A stretch of 64,000 nucleotides of DNA from UBA1794 sp050946375 (GCA_050946375.1 JBMNUT010000007.1:1-64000), one strand, 5' to 3'; positions 50,503 through 58,828 are shown, counted from the first letter of the stretch. Notes: a model not told the origin generated them from the letters alone. Program-made: numbers and translations.

Positions 50503-50583
50503 CACAAACTTACATTATTACTATGAAAGTGAACTATTCTTATATAGGGAATAGTGCCGTTGGTCTTTCACCATAAATCATGT

Positions 50584-53500
50584 TTAATCTACCGTCAGCG
50601 TGATGGTTCCGGTCTTCGTGAGGTTCACCACACCATTAACCTTAAGCGTAACAGTAACGTTTACAGTGGCATCTCCTGCAAGAGTTGCACCGCTATTGAG
50701 TTCCATCATGCCAGTGGTGGGATCTACCGATATACCATCTTTGAGGTCATTGCTCGAGATAGCATATGTCATTGTAGTCGTACTACCTGCAACATTCGGC
50801 TCACCAAGGAGATAAGCATCAGCACCTGTGCTGGTAAGCATTCCGGTAAATTTACCATCCTTAGTCTGGTAGTCATAAACTGCGCGTCCACTTGCATTGT
50901 TCTCAACAACCGTTACCAACTGACGAAGGTCGTATTCCGTAGAACCACCAAGTTGTGCTACAGGAATTTCTGCAGCTTCGATATTGATAGCAAACGGAGT
51001 AGTGAACTGTACAGTGAACGTCTTGATGACTCTCGGCTCAGTTTCACCTGTACGCTGTGCAACCAACTCTATTTCGTAGCTCTTGCTTTCGCCGTTCAGT
51101 TCAGGTGTTATGCCCAGAATTGCATTATCAAAGTCAGCAGTTCTAACATCAGCATTTACAGCACCTCCACTTACAAATCCAGCATTTACAGCACCAGCTG
51201 CATTATCTTTCGCATTTTTAATTCTGAATTGAAGCGTGTAGTTAGCCGGCTTATCGAAAGTGAACAGTTTCTTCAAGTCAGTAGTAAAGCTCCAAACATC
51301 CTTCGCATCGTCGCCAGAGCCTACAGTTGTCTCCTCACCCTTAACAACAGCAGTAGAAGTGGCTTTATCCACGAAGCTGCTAAAGTCAGACTGATTGTTG
51401 AATCCTGTAATGTACGACGGTTCCGTTACGGTGTACGTGAAGTTCACGCGAATTACAGCGTCACTCGTATTCTTCGGAGTAAACTCAAGTACAGCAGTCT
51501 TAGTACCAATTGCTGCAGCAGGTGTAATCTTGAGACCCATTTCAACATTAGTGTAGGTTTCACCAGATGTTGCACCAGTATAAGCTACATACGGAGTTAC
51601 ACCGTCAATCGTTTTCTTTTCGCCATTTACAACTTCGTAAACCGTAGTTGCAGGCTTATAATTTTCATAGAACTCTGAGCGAGTTAAACCTGCAGGAGTA
51701 TAAATTCCAAGTAATGCCTGTTCCAAGTTAATGGATTTTACAGGAACATTATTTGCATTCAAACCATTTGCTGCAAGAGCTGAATAGTCAACATTGCCAA
51801 ATTCGAAGGAGAATGCTTCTTCACCGGCATCAGGAGTTTCTTGTGGAGTAATGTTGATCTTGATGTAGTTCGTAGCCAATACAAGATTGCCCACAGAAGC
51901 CGTCACCTTAATAACCGGATTCTTACCTACTGCTGCAGTACCGGTAGCACCACCGTAGGTAGAATTGATGGATACAACACTACCGTTCAAATCTACAAAG
52001 TTGGCTTGGTCAACGTCACCGCTCGGAGTATATCCCACTTCAGCAAAAGTATAGGTTACATCGAATCCTGCAGAAGCAAGAGCTACACCTTCGTCGTAGT
52101 CTTTACCATCGGCATGACCCCACAGTTCTACAACTTCGTTCATATCAAGTGTTTCGTTGCAAGCCATGCTTACTTCGGAAGATATACCTGCTACATAAGT
52201 AGCTTCAGTTACACCTTCACCCGGTCCATTATATGCAAACTCATCATATGCAGGCGTCTCTTGCTCAGTAGCAACTTCATCCAAGAGAGCGAAAGTACGC
52301 AAGTCTTCCTTCGTTACAGCAGCATAGTCAGAAGTAATAATGCGTGCATCGCGGGTGTTGGCCTGCAAAGCCACGAGATTAGCTTCAGTCGAGCTGATTG
52401 CTGTAAGGTTAGCATCTGCCTGTACGTTGAATGTCAATATGCCGTTAGCAGAAGTAGGTTCACCAACGATGCTCAGCGGAGCAGCAACAGCGTTGCGCAA
52501 TACGACTTTCTGACCAACGAATGCATAGGTAGCATCTTTCACGTCAGCATTGGACGGATTCAGGCGATAGGAAACGGCTACTTCGTTAGCCACTACAGAA
52601 TTCCACTCACCGGGTTTATCCTTAACAGGAGTCTGAATAGTGTAGAATTCGATGAGCGGCATACCGAGTCTCGTAGAGAGTACATCGGGGATAATTGCCA
52701 GCGAGGTCAACTTCTCATAGAGCTTGATAGCAACCATCTTGTTCTCACCTTCGCCACCTTCTACGTTGAAGAACGTCAGAACGCCGTCAGCGGTATCCCA
52801 AACTGCGGTAACCGTACCTTCGGGCAACCAGCTAACCGTGGTTACTTCTCTCGTGATCTGGGGCGTAGAAGCGGTGTCACCTGCAGCAACAGGAGTTTCC
52901 GTTACTTTCACCCAATATCCAGCTTCTGCACCTTCGGTTCCGGGTACATAATAAATGGTGGGAGCATCCTTACCATTAGTACCGTTTTGGCCGTTTTGAC
53001 CCTTAGCAGGAACTGTGGTGTCGGTTTCTCCAATCCACCAGTTACCGTTCTCGCCAATGTACGGAGTCTCACCGTTGGTTCCGTTAGTACCGTTGGTTCC
53101 ATCAGTACCTTCAGCTTTCACGCCGGTATCGGTATCACCAATCCACCAGTTGCCGTTCTCACCGATTTCGGGAGTCAGACCGTTGGTTCCGTTAGTACCA
53201 TCGGTTCCGTCTTGTCCGGCAGGACCCTGAGGACCTTGTGCCATTACGTCGGTCTTCTCACCGTTGATATACCAATAACCATCGTCACCGATTTCAATCG
53301 TCGGAGTCAGACCATCGATACCGGGAGCGCCGTCAGCGCCATCCTCACCGGCGGGACCTTGGGGACCCTGAGGACCTTGTGCACCATCCTGGCCATCCTG
53401 ACCGTCTTGACCATCCTGGCCATCTTCTCCGGCAGGACCTTGAGGACCAGCGGGGCCTTGTTCACCCTGAGGACCTTGTGCCAATACACCGGTGTTTGCA

Positions 53501-53937
53501 CCGTTGATGTACCAGTAACCATCGTCACCGATTTCAATAGTAGGAGTTACACCATCCTGACCCTGGGCGCCCTGAGCAGGATAGCCGGTAGGCTCACCGT
53601 CGATGTACCAGTAGCCGTCGTCGCCGATCGTAACTACGGATCCGGGTGCACCATCAGCGCCATTGGCACCGTCCTGGCCATCCTGACCGTTGGTCAAGGT
53701 GAAGGATTTACCGTCGCTGAGCGTAACCTTTACGCCGTTGGAGACAGACTCCACGTTCGTTACAACCGCACCGCCTTGAATGAGGCTACGAAGCTCTGCA
53801 AGAGAGTTCTCTACCGCATCAACACGTTGGTTCAACCCATTGATGTCGTCATCGTAGTCACTACAGGAAACTACAAGTCCTGTCGTGCCTGCGAGCAACG
53901 CTCCACAAAGGATTGCATTCAAAAACTTTTTGTTCAT
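50584..53937 (-). CDS. Large collagen-like DUF4988 surface lipoprotein, probably phase-variable
   Basis: A 1117-residue protein. The lipoprotein signal has its lipobox Cys in LVVSCSDYDDD near residue 25. A short coiled coil (INGLNQRVDAVENSLAELRSLI) typical of DUF4988 follows. About 250 residues of collagen-like Gly-X-Y repeats then alternate with five copies of a small aromatic module (IGDDGYWYIDGEPTG, IGDDGYWYINGANTG, IGENGNWWIGDTDTG and relatives). A long beta-rich region of about 780 residues, low in Cys, reaches the end. It is probably exposed on the outer surface. Base composition is more AT-rich than neighbouring genes, and codon use resembles a highly expressed gene. No promoter lies in its 103-bp AT-rich leader; an inverted repeat of a recombinase segment starts there. 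Confidence 0.85.
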   Translation of the reverse strand: MNKKFLNAILCGALLAGTTGLVVSCSDYDDDINGLNQRVDAVENSLAELRSLIQGGAVVTNVESVSNGVKVTLSDGKSFTLTNGQDGQDGANGADGAPGSVVTIGDDGYWYIDGEPTGYPAQGAQGQDGVTPTIEIGDDGYWYINGANTGVLAQGPQGEQGPAGPQGPAGEDGQDGQDGQDGQDGAQGPQGPQGPAGEDGADGAPGIDGLTPTIEIGDDGYWYINGEKTDVMAQGPQGPAGQDGTDGTNGTNGLTPEIGENGNWWIGDTDTGVKAEGTDGTNGTNGTNGETPYIGENGNWWIGETDTTVPAKGQNGQNGTNGKDAPTIYYVPGTEGAEAGYWVKVTETPVAAGDTASTPQITREVTTVSWLPEGTVTAVWDTADGVLTFFNVEGGEGENKMVAIKLYEKLTSLAIIPDVLSTRLGMPLIEFYTIQTPVKDKPGEWNSVVANEVAVSYRLNPSNADVKDATYAFVGQKVVLRNAVAAPLSIVGEPTSANGILTFNVQADANLTAISSTEANLVALQANTRDARIITSDYAAVTKEDLRTFALLDEVATEQETPAYDEFAYNGPGEGVTEATYVAGISSEVSMACNETLDMNEVVELWGHADGKDYDEGVALASAGFDVTYTFAEVGYTPSGDVDQANFVDLNGSVVSINSTYGGATGTAAVGKNPVIKVTASVGNLVLATNYIKINITPQETPDAGEEAFSFEFGNVDYSALAANGLNANNVPVKSINLEQALLGIYTPAGLTRSEFYENYKPATTVYEVVNGEKKTIDGVTPYVAYTGATSGETYTNVEMGLKITPAAAIGTKTAVLEFTPKNTSDAVIRVNFTYTVTEPSYITGFNNQSDFSSFVDKATSTAVVKGEETTVGSGDDAKDVWSFTTDLKKLFTFDKPANYTLQFRIKNAKDNAAGAVNAGFVSGGAVNADVRTADFDNAILGITPELNGESKSYEIELVAQRTGETEPRVIKTFTVQFTTPFAINIEAAEIPVAQLGGSTEYDLRQLVTVVENNASGRAVYDYQTKDGKFTGMLTSTGADAYLLGEPNVAGSTTTMTYAISSNDLKDGISVDPTTGMMELNSGATLAGDATVNVTVTLKVNGVVNLTKTGTITLTVD

Positions 53938-54040
53938 ACGAAAAAACTTTTAATTTATAAATTAAAAAATAGAAAGGTTGTTTGTTGTTTCTTGGTTTAT
54001 CACTCTTTCAGATATTATAAATTCATTTCATTTCCCTTTT

Positions 54041-54066
54041 CCGTTACTTCGCGGGTAACGGCAGGA
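54041..54066 (+). repeat. Left 26-bp inverted repeat of the invertible segment (IRL)
   Basis: It reads CCGTTAC-TTCGCGG-GTAACGG-CAGGA and is the exact reverse complement of 55420-55445. The repeat contains its own inner palindrome (CCGTTAC/GTAACGG). On the minus strand, towards the lipoprotein gene, the hairpin is followed by AAAAGGGAAATG with no T-run, so here it would not terminate transcription. Confidence 0.92.
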
Positions 54067-54312
54067 GGCCGGACGGGGGAAAGTGTTAATTGATATGCCT
54101 TTAGAGGAAGCGTTCGGGACTGTCACCGAAGGATGACGAAACGGCGATGTCGGTTTTTCTGGAAAATCAGGGCAAAAAAGGGCCGCAAAATGCTTTTGGG
54201 GCAGATTGCGGCGCATAGAGGACCTGCACCGTGCCCTGCAGGGATTGCGCACGGTGCCCTTATAGCCACTGCGGTCAGTGGTTAGCTATATATAATAAGG
54301 TGTAGGCGGAGT
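54067..54312. other. Left interior of the invertible segment
   Basis: No gene and no TAnnTTTG on either strand pointing to the lipoprotein gene. Two hairpins are present: GCACCGTGC (54226-54234) with GCACGGTGC (54249-54257), and CCACTG (54266-54271) with CAGTGG (54276-54281). Neither has a T-run, so they may slow but need not stop read-through from the recombinase gene. Confidence 0.5.
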
Positions 54313-55302
54313 TTATTTCTCAATAAAACTCAGCCTTTCCCGAGGTTTCTTGCCGGACGGCCTGCCCATGACGAAGTCGATGACCTGGCGGTTGGCCCGG
54401 TCGATGCGACCGTCGCGGAAAGGCTTGAGGTAAGTTTCCGTTACAGCGATGGAAGAATGGCCCATGGCTTCGGAAATGACTCCGGGATGCACCTCGCAGC
54501 GGTAAGCCGCTGTGGCCCAGGTATGACGGGCGGTGTAGCTGCTCAACGAGAGACCACTCGGCTGTCCGGGCAGTTTCTTGAGGTGGCGGTTGAAGCAACG
54601 CAAGATTGCTTGATACTCACGGTAGGACTCTTCCGTACCTTCTTCGCGCGAAAGCAGGGGAAGCAGATAGGGAGAGCGACGGGCACCGGGCTCGGACTGC
54701 AGCAGGCGGATGAGCTCGAGGGCTTCGGGCGTGAGCCGCACGGCAAGCGGCCGGCCTGTCTTACGACGGCGGTATTGGAGTACTCCGTCGTGTAAGTCAC
54801 ACTTACGCAGGTAGATAAGGTCGACAAAGGGGATGCCCCGCAAGAAAAACATAAGGGCAAAGAGGGTGCGGGTTCTCCGATAGACGGGACTTTCGGGAGT
54901 CTTTCCCGGTTGAGCATCTTGAAAAACGGGAGTGAGCAGACGCCGCATGTTGCAGGCTTCCAGGGCTCTACGGCTCTCGGCAACGGGCGCGGTACGCACA
55001 CTGTGGAACAGCCGGGGAACGAAAGGGGTCAGGCCACGATCGACCGCACGGTGGTAAATAGCTTTCAGCACCTTCATGTAGGTAGCCACTGTATTCCAGC
55101 GCAATCCACGCTCGCGAAGGTGTGATTCGTAACCCTTCAGCAGAGCGGGAGTCAGTGCCGAGGGAGAAAGTGTGTCACTACATAGATAAGAAGTGAATGA
55201 ACGGGAGGCGGCCCGATAGACGTGTGCCGTTCCCCATTGGCGATTTGAGCGGTACTCGTAAATCGCTTCATCTAATAATGTAAGCATGTCGGGATGTTTC
55301 AT
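54313..55302 (-). CDS. Tyrosine recombinase (site-specific invertase)
   Basis: A 329-residue tyrosine recombinase of the Bacteroidetes phage-integrase SAM-like type. The N-terminal core-binding domain (about 8-100; AHVYRAASRSFTSYLCSDTLSPSALTPALLKGYESHL) is followed by the catalytic domain. Active residues are Arg155 (FLRGIPFVDLIYL), Lys181 (RRKTGRPLAV), Arg259 in SYTARHTWATAA, His282 (AMGHSS) and the nucleophile Tyr291 (VTETYLKPF). Tyr replaces the usual His at position 256, normal for this Bacteroides subfamily. The gene lies wholly between two perfect 26-bp inverted repeats, so it would invert with the segment. Relatives switch surface-antigen promoters in Bacteroides and Parabacteroides. 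Confidence 0.88.
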   Translation of the reverse strand: MKHPDMLTLLDEAIYEYRSNRQWGTAHVYRAASRSFTSYLCSDTLSPSALTPALLKGYESHLRERGLRWNTVATYMKVLKAIYHRAVDRGLTPFVPRLFHSVRTAPVAESRRALEACNMRRLLTPVFQDAQPGKTPESPVYRRTRTLFALMFFLRGIPFVDLIYLRKCDLHDGVLQYRRRKTGRPLAVRLTPEALELIRLLQSEPGARRSPYLLPLLSREEGTEESYREYQAILRCFNRHLKKLPGQPSGLSLSSYTARHTWATAAYRCEVHPGVISEAMGHSSIAVTETYLKPFRDGRIDRANRQVIDFVMGRPSGKKPRERLSFIEK

Positions 55303-55377
55303 AGATGTTGTCTTACGAGGGAAAATCTACGGATTAAGTGATATTTTTTTTATCTTAAGGCAAAAAAAAGGCCAAGT

Positions 55378-55410
55378 TTTGTAGGATGTGAACAAAAACA
55401 TTTATATTTG
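55378..55410 (+). promoter_or_regulatory. Outward promoter within the invertible segment
   Basis: A -33 element TTTG at 55378-55381, 21 bp spacing, and a -7 element TATATTTG at 55403-55410. This is a full match to the Bacteroidetes vegetative promoter. Transcription would start about 55416, just before the right repeat. After inversion it would read towards 53937. Confidence 0.78.
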
Positions 55411-55419
55411 CAGCGATTT

Positions 55420-55445
55420 TCCTGCCGTTACCCGCGAAGTAACGG
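55420..55445 (-). repeat. Right 26-bp inverted repeat of the invertible segment (IRR)
   Basis: A perfect inverted copy of 54041-54066. On the plus strand the inner hairpin extends to GCCGTTAC/GTAACGGC and is followed by a T7 run at 55449-55455. Confidence 0.92.
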
Positions 55446-55455
55446 CTCTTTTTTT
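55424..55455 (+). terminator. Terminator formed by the right inverted repeat
   Basis: GCCGTTAC-CCGCGAA-GTAACGGC followed by TC and T7. It would stop the outward promoter after roughly 40 nt in the present orientation and protect the ribosomal operon from antisense transcription. Confidence 0.75.
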
Positions 55456-55755
55456 GCCTGATAGTGAACGAATTAAGTATATCGCAATATACTTACGAAG
55501 AAGAACCGAGGGCAGTCTGGACAGCAGTGGCTGCCGTACCCCCGATTGGGCATTCCCCTTAGGGACAAAGCGGATGGAAAATCCTTACCCAAGTCTTCAT
55601 GGTCTCTAATCCCGCGCAGAATCTTTTAAAAAAAAGATCAACCAGTCAGCCTCTGCTCGGACTGGTTTATCTGCATCATCACAGTGTTTTTCTTGGAATA
55701 AGGTTTTGCTTCCTGATGAAACACGGAGGTTTCCAACACGAAAAGCAACGGATAG
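55456..55755. other. Gap between the switch and the ribosomal operon
   Basis: No supported gene. There is a perfect palindrome, TAAGTATAT-CGCA-ATATACTTA (55474-55495), of unknown meaning. The rest shows no promoter or coding signal. Confidence 0.45.
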
Positions 55756-55800
55756 AAAAAAAGAAAGCCGGGCTGCAAGCGAGTAAACTTGCAACCCGGC
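55756..55800 (-). terminator. Terminator of the ribosomal protein operon
   Basis: On the minus strand the stem GCCGGGTTGCAAG with CTTGCAGCCCGGC is followed by TTTCTTTTTTT. It lies 28 bp past the rplQ stop. Confidence 0.88.
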
Positions 55801-55827
55801 AATTTCTCAAGCAAAATATTACAATTG

Positions 55828-56379
55828 TTATTCAGCTTTCGGAGCTGACTCTTCTTGTGCCTTTTCGCTTTCGGCTGCCGGAGCTTCGGGTGCTGCGGCA
55901 GGTGCTTCTGCGGGAGCTGCTGCTTCTTCAGCAGCCGGTGCTGCAGGAGCTTCAGCCTTTGCAGCAGACTTGCGGCTACGACGGGTAGCCTTCTTGGTCT
56001 TCTGCTCTTTCATCATGTTCTCATCGTAGTCTACCAACTCGATGAAACACATGGATGCGTTGTCACCCAGACGATTACCCAGCTTGATGATGCGGGTATA
56101 TCCTCCCGGACGGTCGGCAATCTTCACTGCGATTTCCTTGAAGAGCTCCGTTACGACATATTTGTCTTTCAAATTGCTGAACACGAGTCGACGGGAAGCG
56201 GTCGTATCACTCTTAGCTTTGGTCAACAGCGGTTCGATGTACTTGCGCAAAGCTTTTGCCTTAGGCACAGTGGTTGTAATCCGTTTGTGCTTGATAAGGG
56301 AGCACGCCATATTGGAAAGCATGGCGCTACGATGCGCAGACGTGCGGCTCAAATGGTTGAATTTCTTATTGTGTCTCAT
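55828..56379 (-). CDS. rplQ: 50S ribosomal protein L17
   Basis: 183 residues. The N-terminal 125 residues are the L17 fold (MRHNKKFNHLSRTSAHRSAMLSNMACSLIKHKRITTTVPKAKALRKYIEPL). The C-terminal 50 residues are an Ala/Glu/Pro/Lys-rich low-complexity tail (EAPAAPAAEEAAAPAEAPAA) absent in E. coli but usual in Bacteroidetes. It is the last gene of the operon, 5 bp after rpoA. Confidence 0.97.
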   Translation of the reverse strand: MRHNKKFNHLSRTSAHRSAMLSNMACSLIKHKRITTTVPKAKALRKYIEPLLTKAKSDTTASRRLVFSNLKDKYVVTELFKEIAVKIADRPGGYTRIIKLGNRLGDNASMCFIELVDYDENMMKEQKTKKATRRSRKSAAKAEAPAAPAAEEAAAPAEAPAAAPEAPAAESEKAQEESAPKAE

Positions 56380-56384
56380 TGATC

Positions 56385-57377
56385 TTATTCTTTATCTAAT
56401 TTGTATTTGGAAATATCTGTACCGAACGACAAATTCAGGCTGTCGAGCAACTGATCCAACTCGGTGAGCGACTTTTTACCAAAGTTACGTAACTTCAGCA
56501 GGTCGTTCTTATTGAATTGTACCAAATCGCCCAAGGTCTCCACGCCGGCGGCTTTCAAGCAGTTAAGCGCACGCACGCTCAAATCCATATCCTGCAACTT
56601 GGTCTTCAGGAGCTGGCGCATGTGGAGTACTTCTTCGTCGAACTCTTCGTTGCTTTCGCTGTCCGAAGACTCAAGCGTGATCTTCTCGTCGGAGAAGAGC
56701 ATGAAGTGATGAATAAGGATCTTGGCTGCCTCTTTCAAGGCGTCCTTCGGATGGATGGAACCATCGGTGGTGATTTCGAGAATCAGTTTCTCATAGTCAG
56801 TCTTCTGCTCCACACGATAGTTTTCCACCGTATACTTCACATTGCAAATGGGCGTATAGATGGAATCGATCGGCAGGACATTGACATCCGTGCAGAATAC
56901 GCGATTCTCTTCAGCCGGAACATAGCCACGACCTTTATTTACAGATATTTCTATCGAGAGTTTTGCTTTGCTGTCGAGATGACAAATAACCAAATCAGGA
57001 TTTAACACTTCAAATCCCGTCAAACATTTGCTTATATCACCCGCTTTGAACTCCTTTGCATTCTCAATGGTAACAAGGGCTTTCTCTTCCTCGATTTCTT
57101 CTACAGTCTGCTTAAAGCGTACTTGCTTCAGGTTGAGAATGATGTTGGTCACATCTTCCCGCACCCCCGGAATGGTCGCAAACTCGTGCTCTACCCCTTC
57201 AATCTTAATCGTATTGATGGCAAAGCCTTCCAGTGAAGAAAGGAGCATACGGCGCAAGGCGTTACCGACTGTGGTTCCAAAACCAGGCTCCAAAGGACGG
57301 AACTCAAACTTCCCGAACTTGGCGTCTGATTCTAACATCAGGACTTTGTCAGGTTTTTGAAATGCTAATATAGCCAT
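56385..57377 (-). CDS. rpoA: DNA-directed RNA polymerase subunit alpha
   Basis: 330 residues: N-terminal assembly domain (FRPLEPGFGTTVGNALRRMLLSSLEGFAINTIKIEGVEHEFATIPGVREDV), acidic linker, and C-terminal DNA-contact domain (LDMDLSVRALNCLKAAGVETLGDLVQFNKNDLLKLRNFGKKSLTELDQLL fits the helix-hairpin-helix). Standard place between rpsD and rplQ. Confidence 0.98.
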   Translation of the reverse strand: MAILAFQKPDKVLMLESDAKFGKFEFRPLEPGFGTTVGNALRRMLLSSLEGFAINTIKIEGVEHEFATIPGVREDVTNIILNLKQVRFKQTVEEIEEEKALVTIENAKEFKAGDISKCLTGFEVLNPDLVICHLDSKAKLSIEISVNKGRGYVPAEENRVFCTDVNVLPIDSIYTPICNVKYTVENYRVEQKTDYEKLILEITTDGSIHPKDALKEAAKILIHHFMLFSDEKITLESSDSESNEEFDEEVLHMRQLLKTKLQDMDLSVRALNCLKAAGVETLGDLVQFNKNDLLKLRNFGKKSLTELDQLLDSLNLSFGTDISKYKLDKE

Positions 57378-57398
57378 ATACTACTACTGAATTATTGA

Positions 57399-58004
57399 TT
57401 ATTTAGAATACAACTCGACGATCAACTGTTCCTTGATGTTCTCAGGGATATCGGCACGCTCCGGAACGTAGAGGTACTTTCCGGACTTGGTGTTCTCATC
57501 CCACTCCAGCCATGCATACTTTCCATGGTTGAAGCCAGCCAAAGAATTATCGATTACTTCCAAGGACTTCGATTTCTCACGTACACCGATGATCTGACCG
57601 GGACGTACAGAATAAGAAGGGATGTTGACTACTTGGCCGTCTACTACGATATGGCGGTGGCTCACCAACTGACGGGCAGCAGCACGCGTAGGAGCAATTC
57701 CCAAGCGATAAACAACATTATCTAAACGGCACTCCAAGAGTTTGAGCAAGAGTTCACCGGTATTACCTTTGGTAGAGGCAGCCCGCTCGAAGAGGTTGCG
57801 GAACTGTTTTTCCAATACGCCATAGGTATATTTTGCTTTTTGCTTCTCGCGAAGTTGGACAGCATACTCGGAAACCTTTCTCTTACGGGCATTGCCATGC
57901 TGGCCGGGAGCATAATTTTTCTTAGAAAGAACTTTGTCGGGGCCGAAAATAGCTTCGCCGAATTTACGAGCAATCTTTGATTTAGGACCTGTATATCTAG
58001 CCAT
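57399..58004 (-). CDS. rpsD: 30S ribosomal protein S4
   Basis: 201 residues with the S4 RNA-binding domain (LECRLDNVVYRLGIAPTRAAARQLVSHRHIVVDGQVVNIPSYSVRPGQ). A primary 16S rRNA binder. It lacks the N-terminal zinc Cys cluster (GPKSKIARKFGEAIFG instead), the zinc-independent form. Confidence 0.98.
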   Translation of the reverse strand: MARYTGPKSKIARKFGEAIFGPDKVLSKKNYAPGQHGNARKRKVSEYAVQLREKQKAKYTYGVLEKQFRNLFERAASTKGNTGELLLKLLECRLDNVVYRLGIAPTRAAARQLVSHRHIVVDGQVVNIPSYSVRPGQIIGVREKSKSLEVIDNSLAGFNHGKYAWLEWDENTKSGKYLYVPERADIPENIKEQLIVELYSK

Positions 58005-58035
58005 CTTTGTACTTTTGTTTTATGAATCCAAATAA

Positions 58036-58425
58036 TTAAACTCTACGTCTTTTCGGAGGACGACACCCATTGTGCGGAAGCGGAGTAACATCAACGATTT
58101 CCACAACCTCAATGCCTGTACCGTGTACAGCGCGGATAGCGGACTCACGTCCGTTTCCGGGACCTTTCACATACGCCTTTACTTTTCTCAGGCCAAGATC
58201 ATAAGCCACCTTGGCACAATCTTGTGCAGCCATCTGAGCTGCATAGGGAGTATTCTTCTTGGAACCTCTGAAACCCATCTTACCGGCAGAAGACCAAGAG
58301 ATAATTTGTCCCTCACTGTTTGCCAAGGAAACGATGATATTATTGAAAGAAGAATGAATATGCAGCTGTCCAACTGCACTCACTTTTACGACTTTCTTCT
58401 TGGCTGCGACTGTTTTTTTTGCCAT
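58036..58425 (-). CDS. rpsK: 30S ribosomal protein S11
   Basis: 129 residues. Conserved HIHSSFNNIIVSLANSEGQIISWSSAGKMGFRGSKKNTPYAAQMAA and the C-terminal DVTPLPHNGCRPPKRRRV. Platform protein of the small subunit. Confidence 0.98.
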   Translation of the reverse strand: MAKKTVAAKKKVVKVSAVGQLHIHSSFNNIIVSLANSEGQIISWSSAGKMGFRGSKKNTPYAAQMAAQDCAKVAYDLGLRKVKAYVKGPGNGRESAIRAVHGTGIEVVEIVDVTPLPHNGCRPPKRRRV

Positions 58426-58447
58426 ATCTCTTCTAATAAGTCAAATA

Positions 58448-58828
58448 TTATTTAGTAGCTTTCTTCTTATTTGCAACAGTTTTCTTACGTCCTTTGCGGG
58501 TACGTGCGTTGTTCTTGGTACTCTGTCCGCGGACCGGCAAGCCAATACGATGACGGATTCCGCGATAGCAACCGATATCCATCAGACGCTTGATGTTCAA
58601 CTGTACTTCCGAACGAAGATCACCTTCTACCTTATATTCAGAACTGATGATCTCACGAACTTTTGCAGCCTGTTCGTCGGTCCAGTCTTGGACTTTCAAA
58701 TCTCTGTCAACACCGGCTTTGTCCAAAATCTTAGCCGAGCTGCTGCGGCCTATACCGTATATATAGGTCAACGCAATTTCACCTCTTTTATTTTGAGGCA
58801 AGTCTACACCAACAATTCTTATTGCCAT
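58448..58828 (-). CDS. rpsM: 30S ribosomal protein S13
   Basis: 126 residues, MAIRIVGVDLPQNKRGEIALTYIYGIG at the start and GCYRGIRHRIGLPVRGQSTKNNARTRKG before the Lys-rich tail. It contacts the subunit bridge and P-site tRNA. Confidence 0.98.
   Translation of the reverse strand: MAIRIVGVDLPQNKRGEIALTYIYGIGRSSSAKILDKAGVDRDLKVQDWTDEQAAKVREIISSEYKVEGDLRSEVQLNIKRLMDIGCYRGIRHRIGLPVRGQSTKNNARTRKGRKKTVANKKKATK

Larger units (their letters stand above)
54041..55445. mobile_element. Invertible DNA segment with recombinase and outward promoter
   Basis: The segment is 1405 bp including both 26-bp repeats (1353 bp between them). It holds the recombinase gene and one strong outward promoter at its right end. 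As sequenced the promoter faces away from the lipoprotein gene, so I infer the OFF orientation. The arrangement is seen in the sequence; inversion itself is inferred. Confidence 0.8.

Noticed and set aside
53015..53576. Possible CRISPR or tandem-repeat array
   Set aside because: The repeats are the coding repeats of the collagen-like and aromatic modules of the lipoprotein; they have no fixed-length spacers.
54041..55445. Integrated phage or conjugative-element remnant
   Set aside because: There is only a recombinase, no cargo or mobilisation genes, and the flanking repeats are inverted, not direct, which points to inversion and not integration.
55388..55609. 73-codon reading frame crossing the right inverted repeat
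   Set aside because: It runs through the repeat and the terminator hairpin and has no homology-like features.
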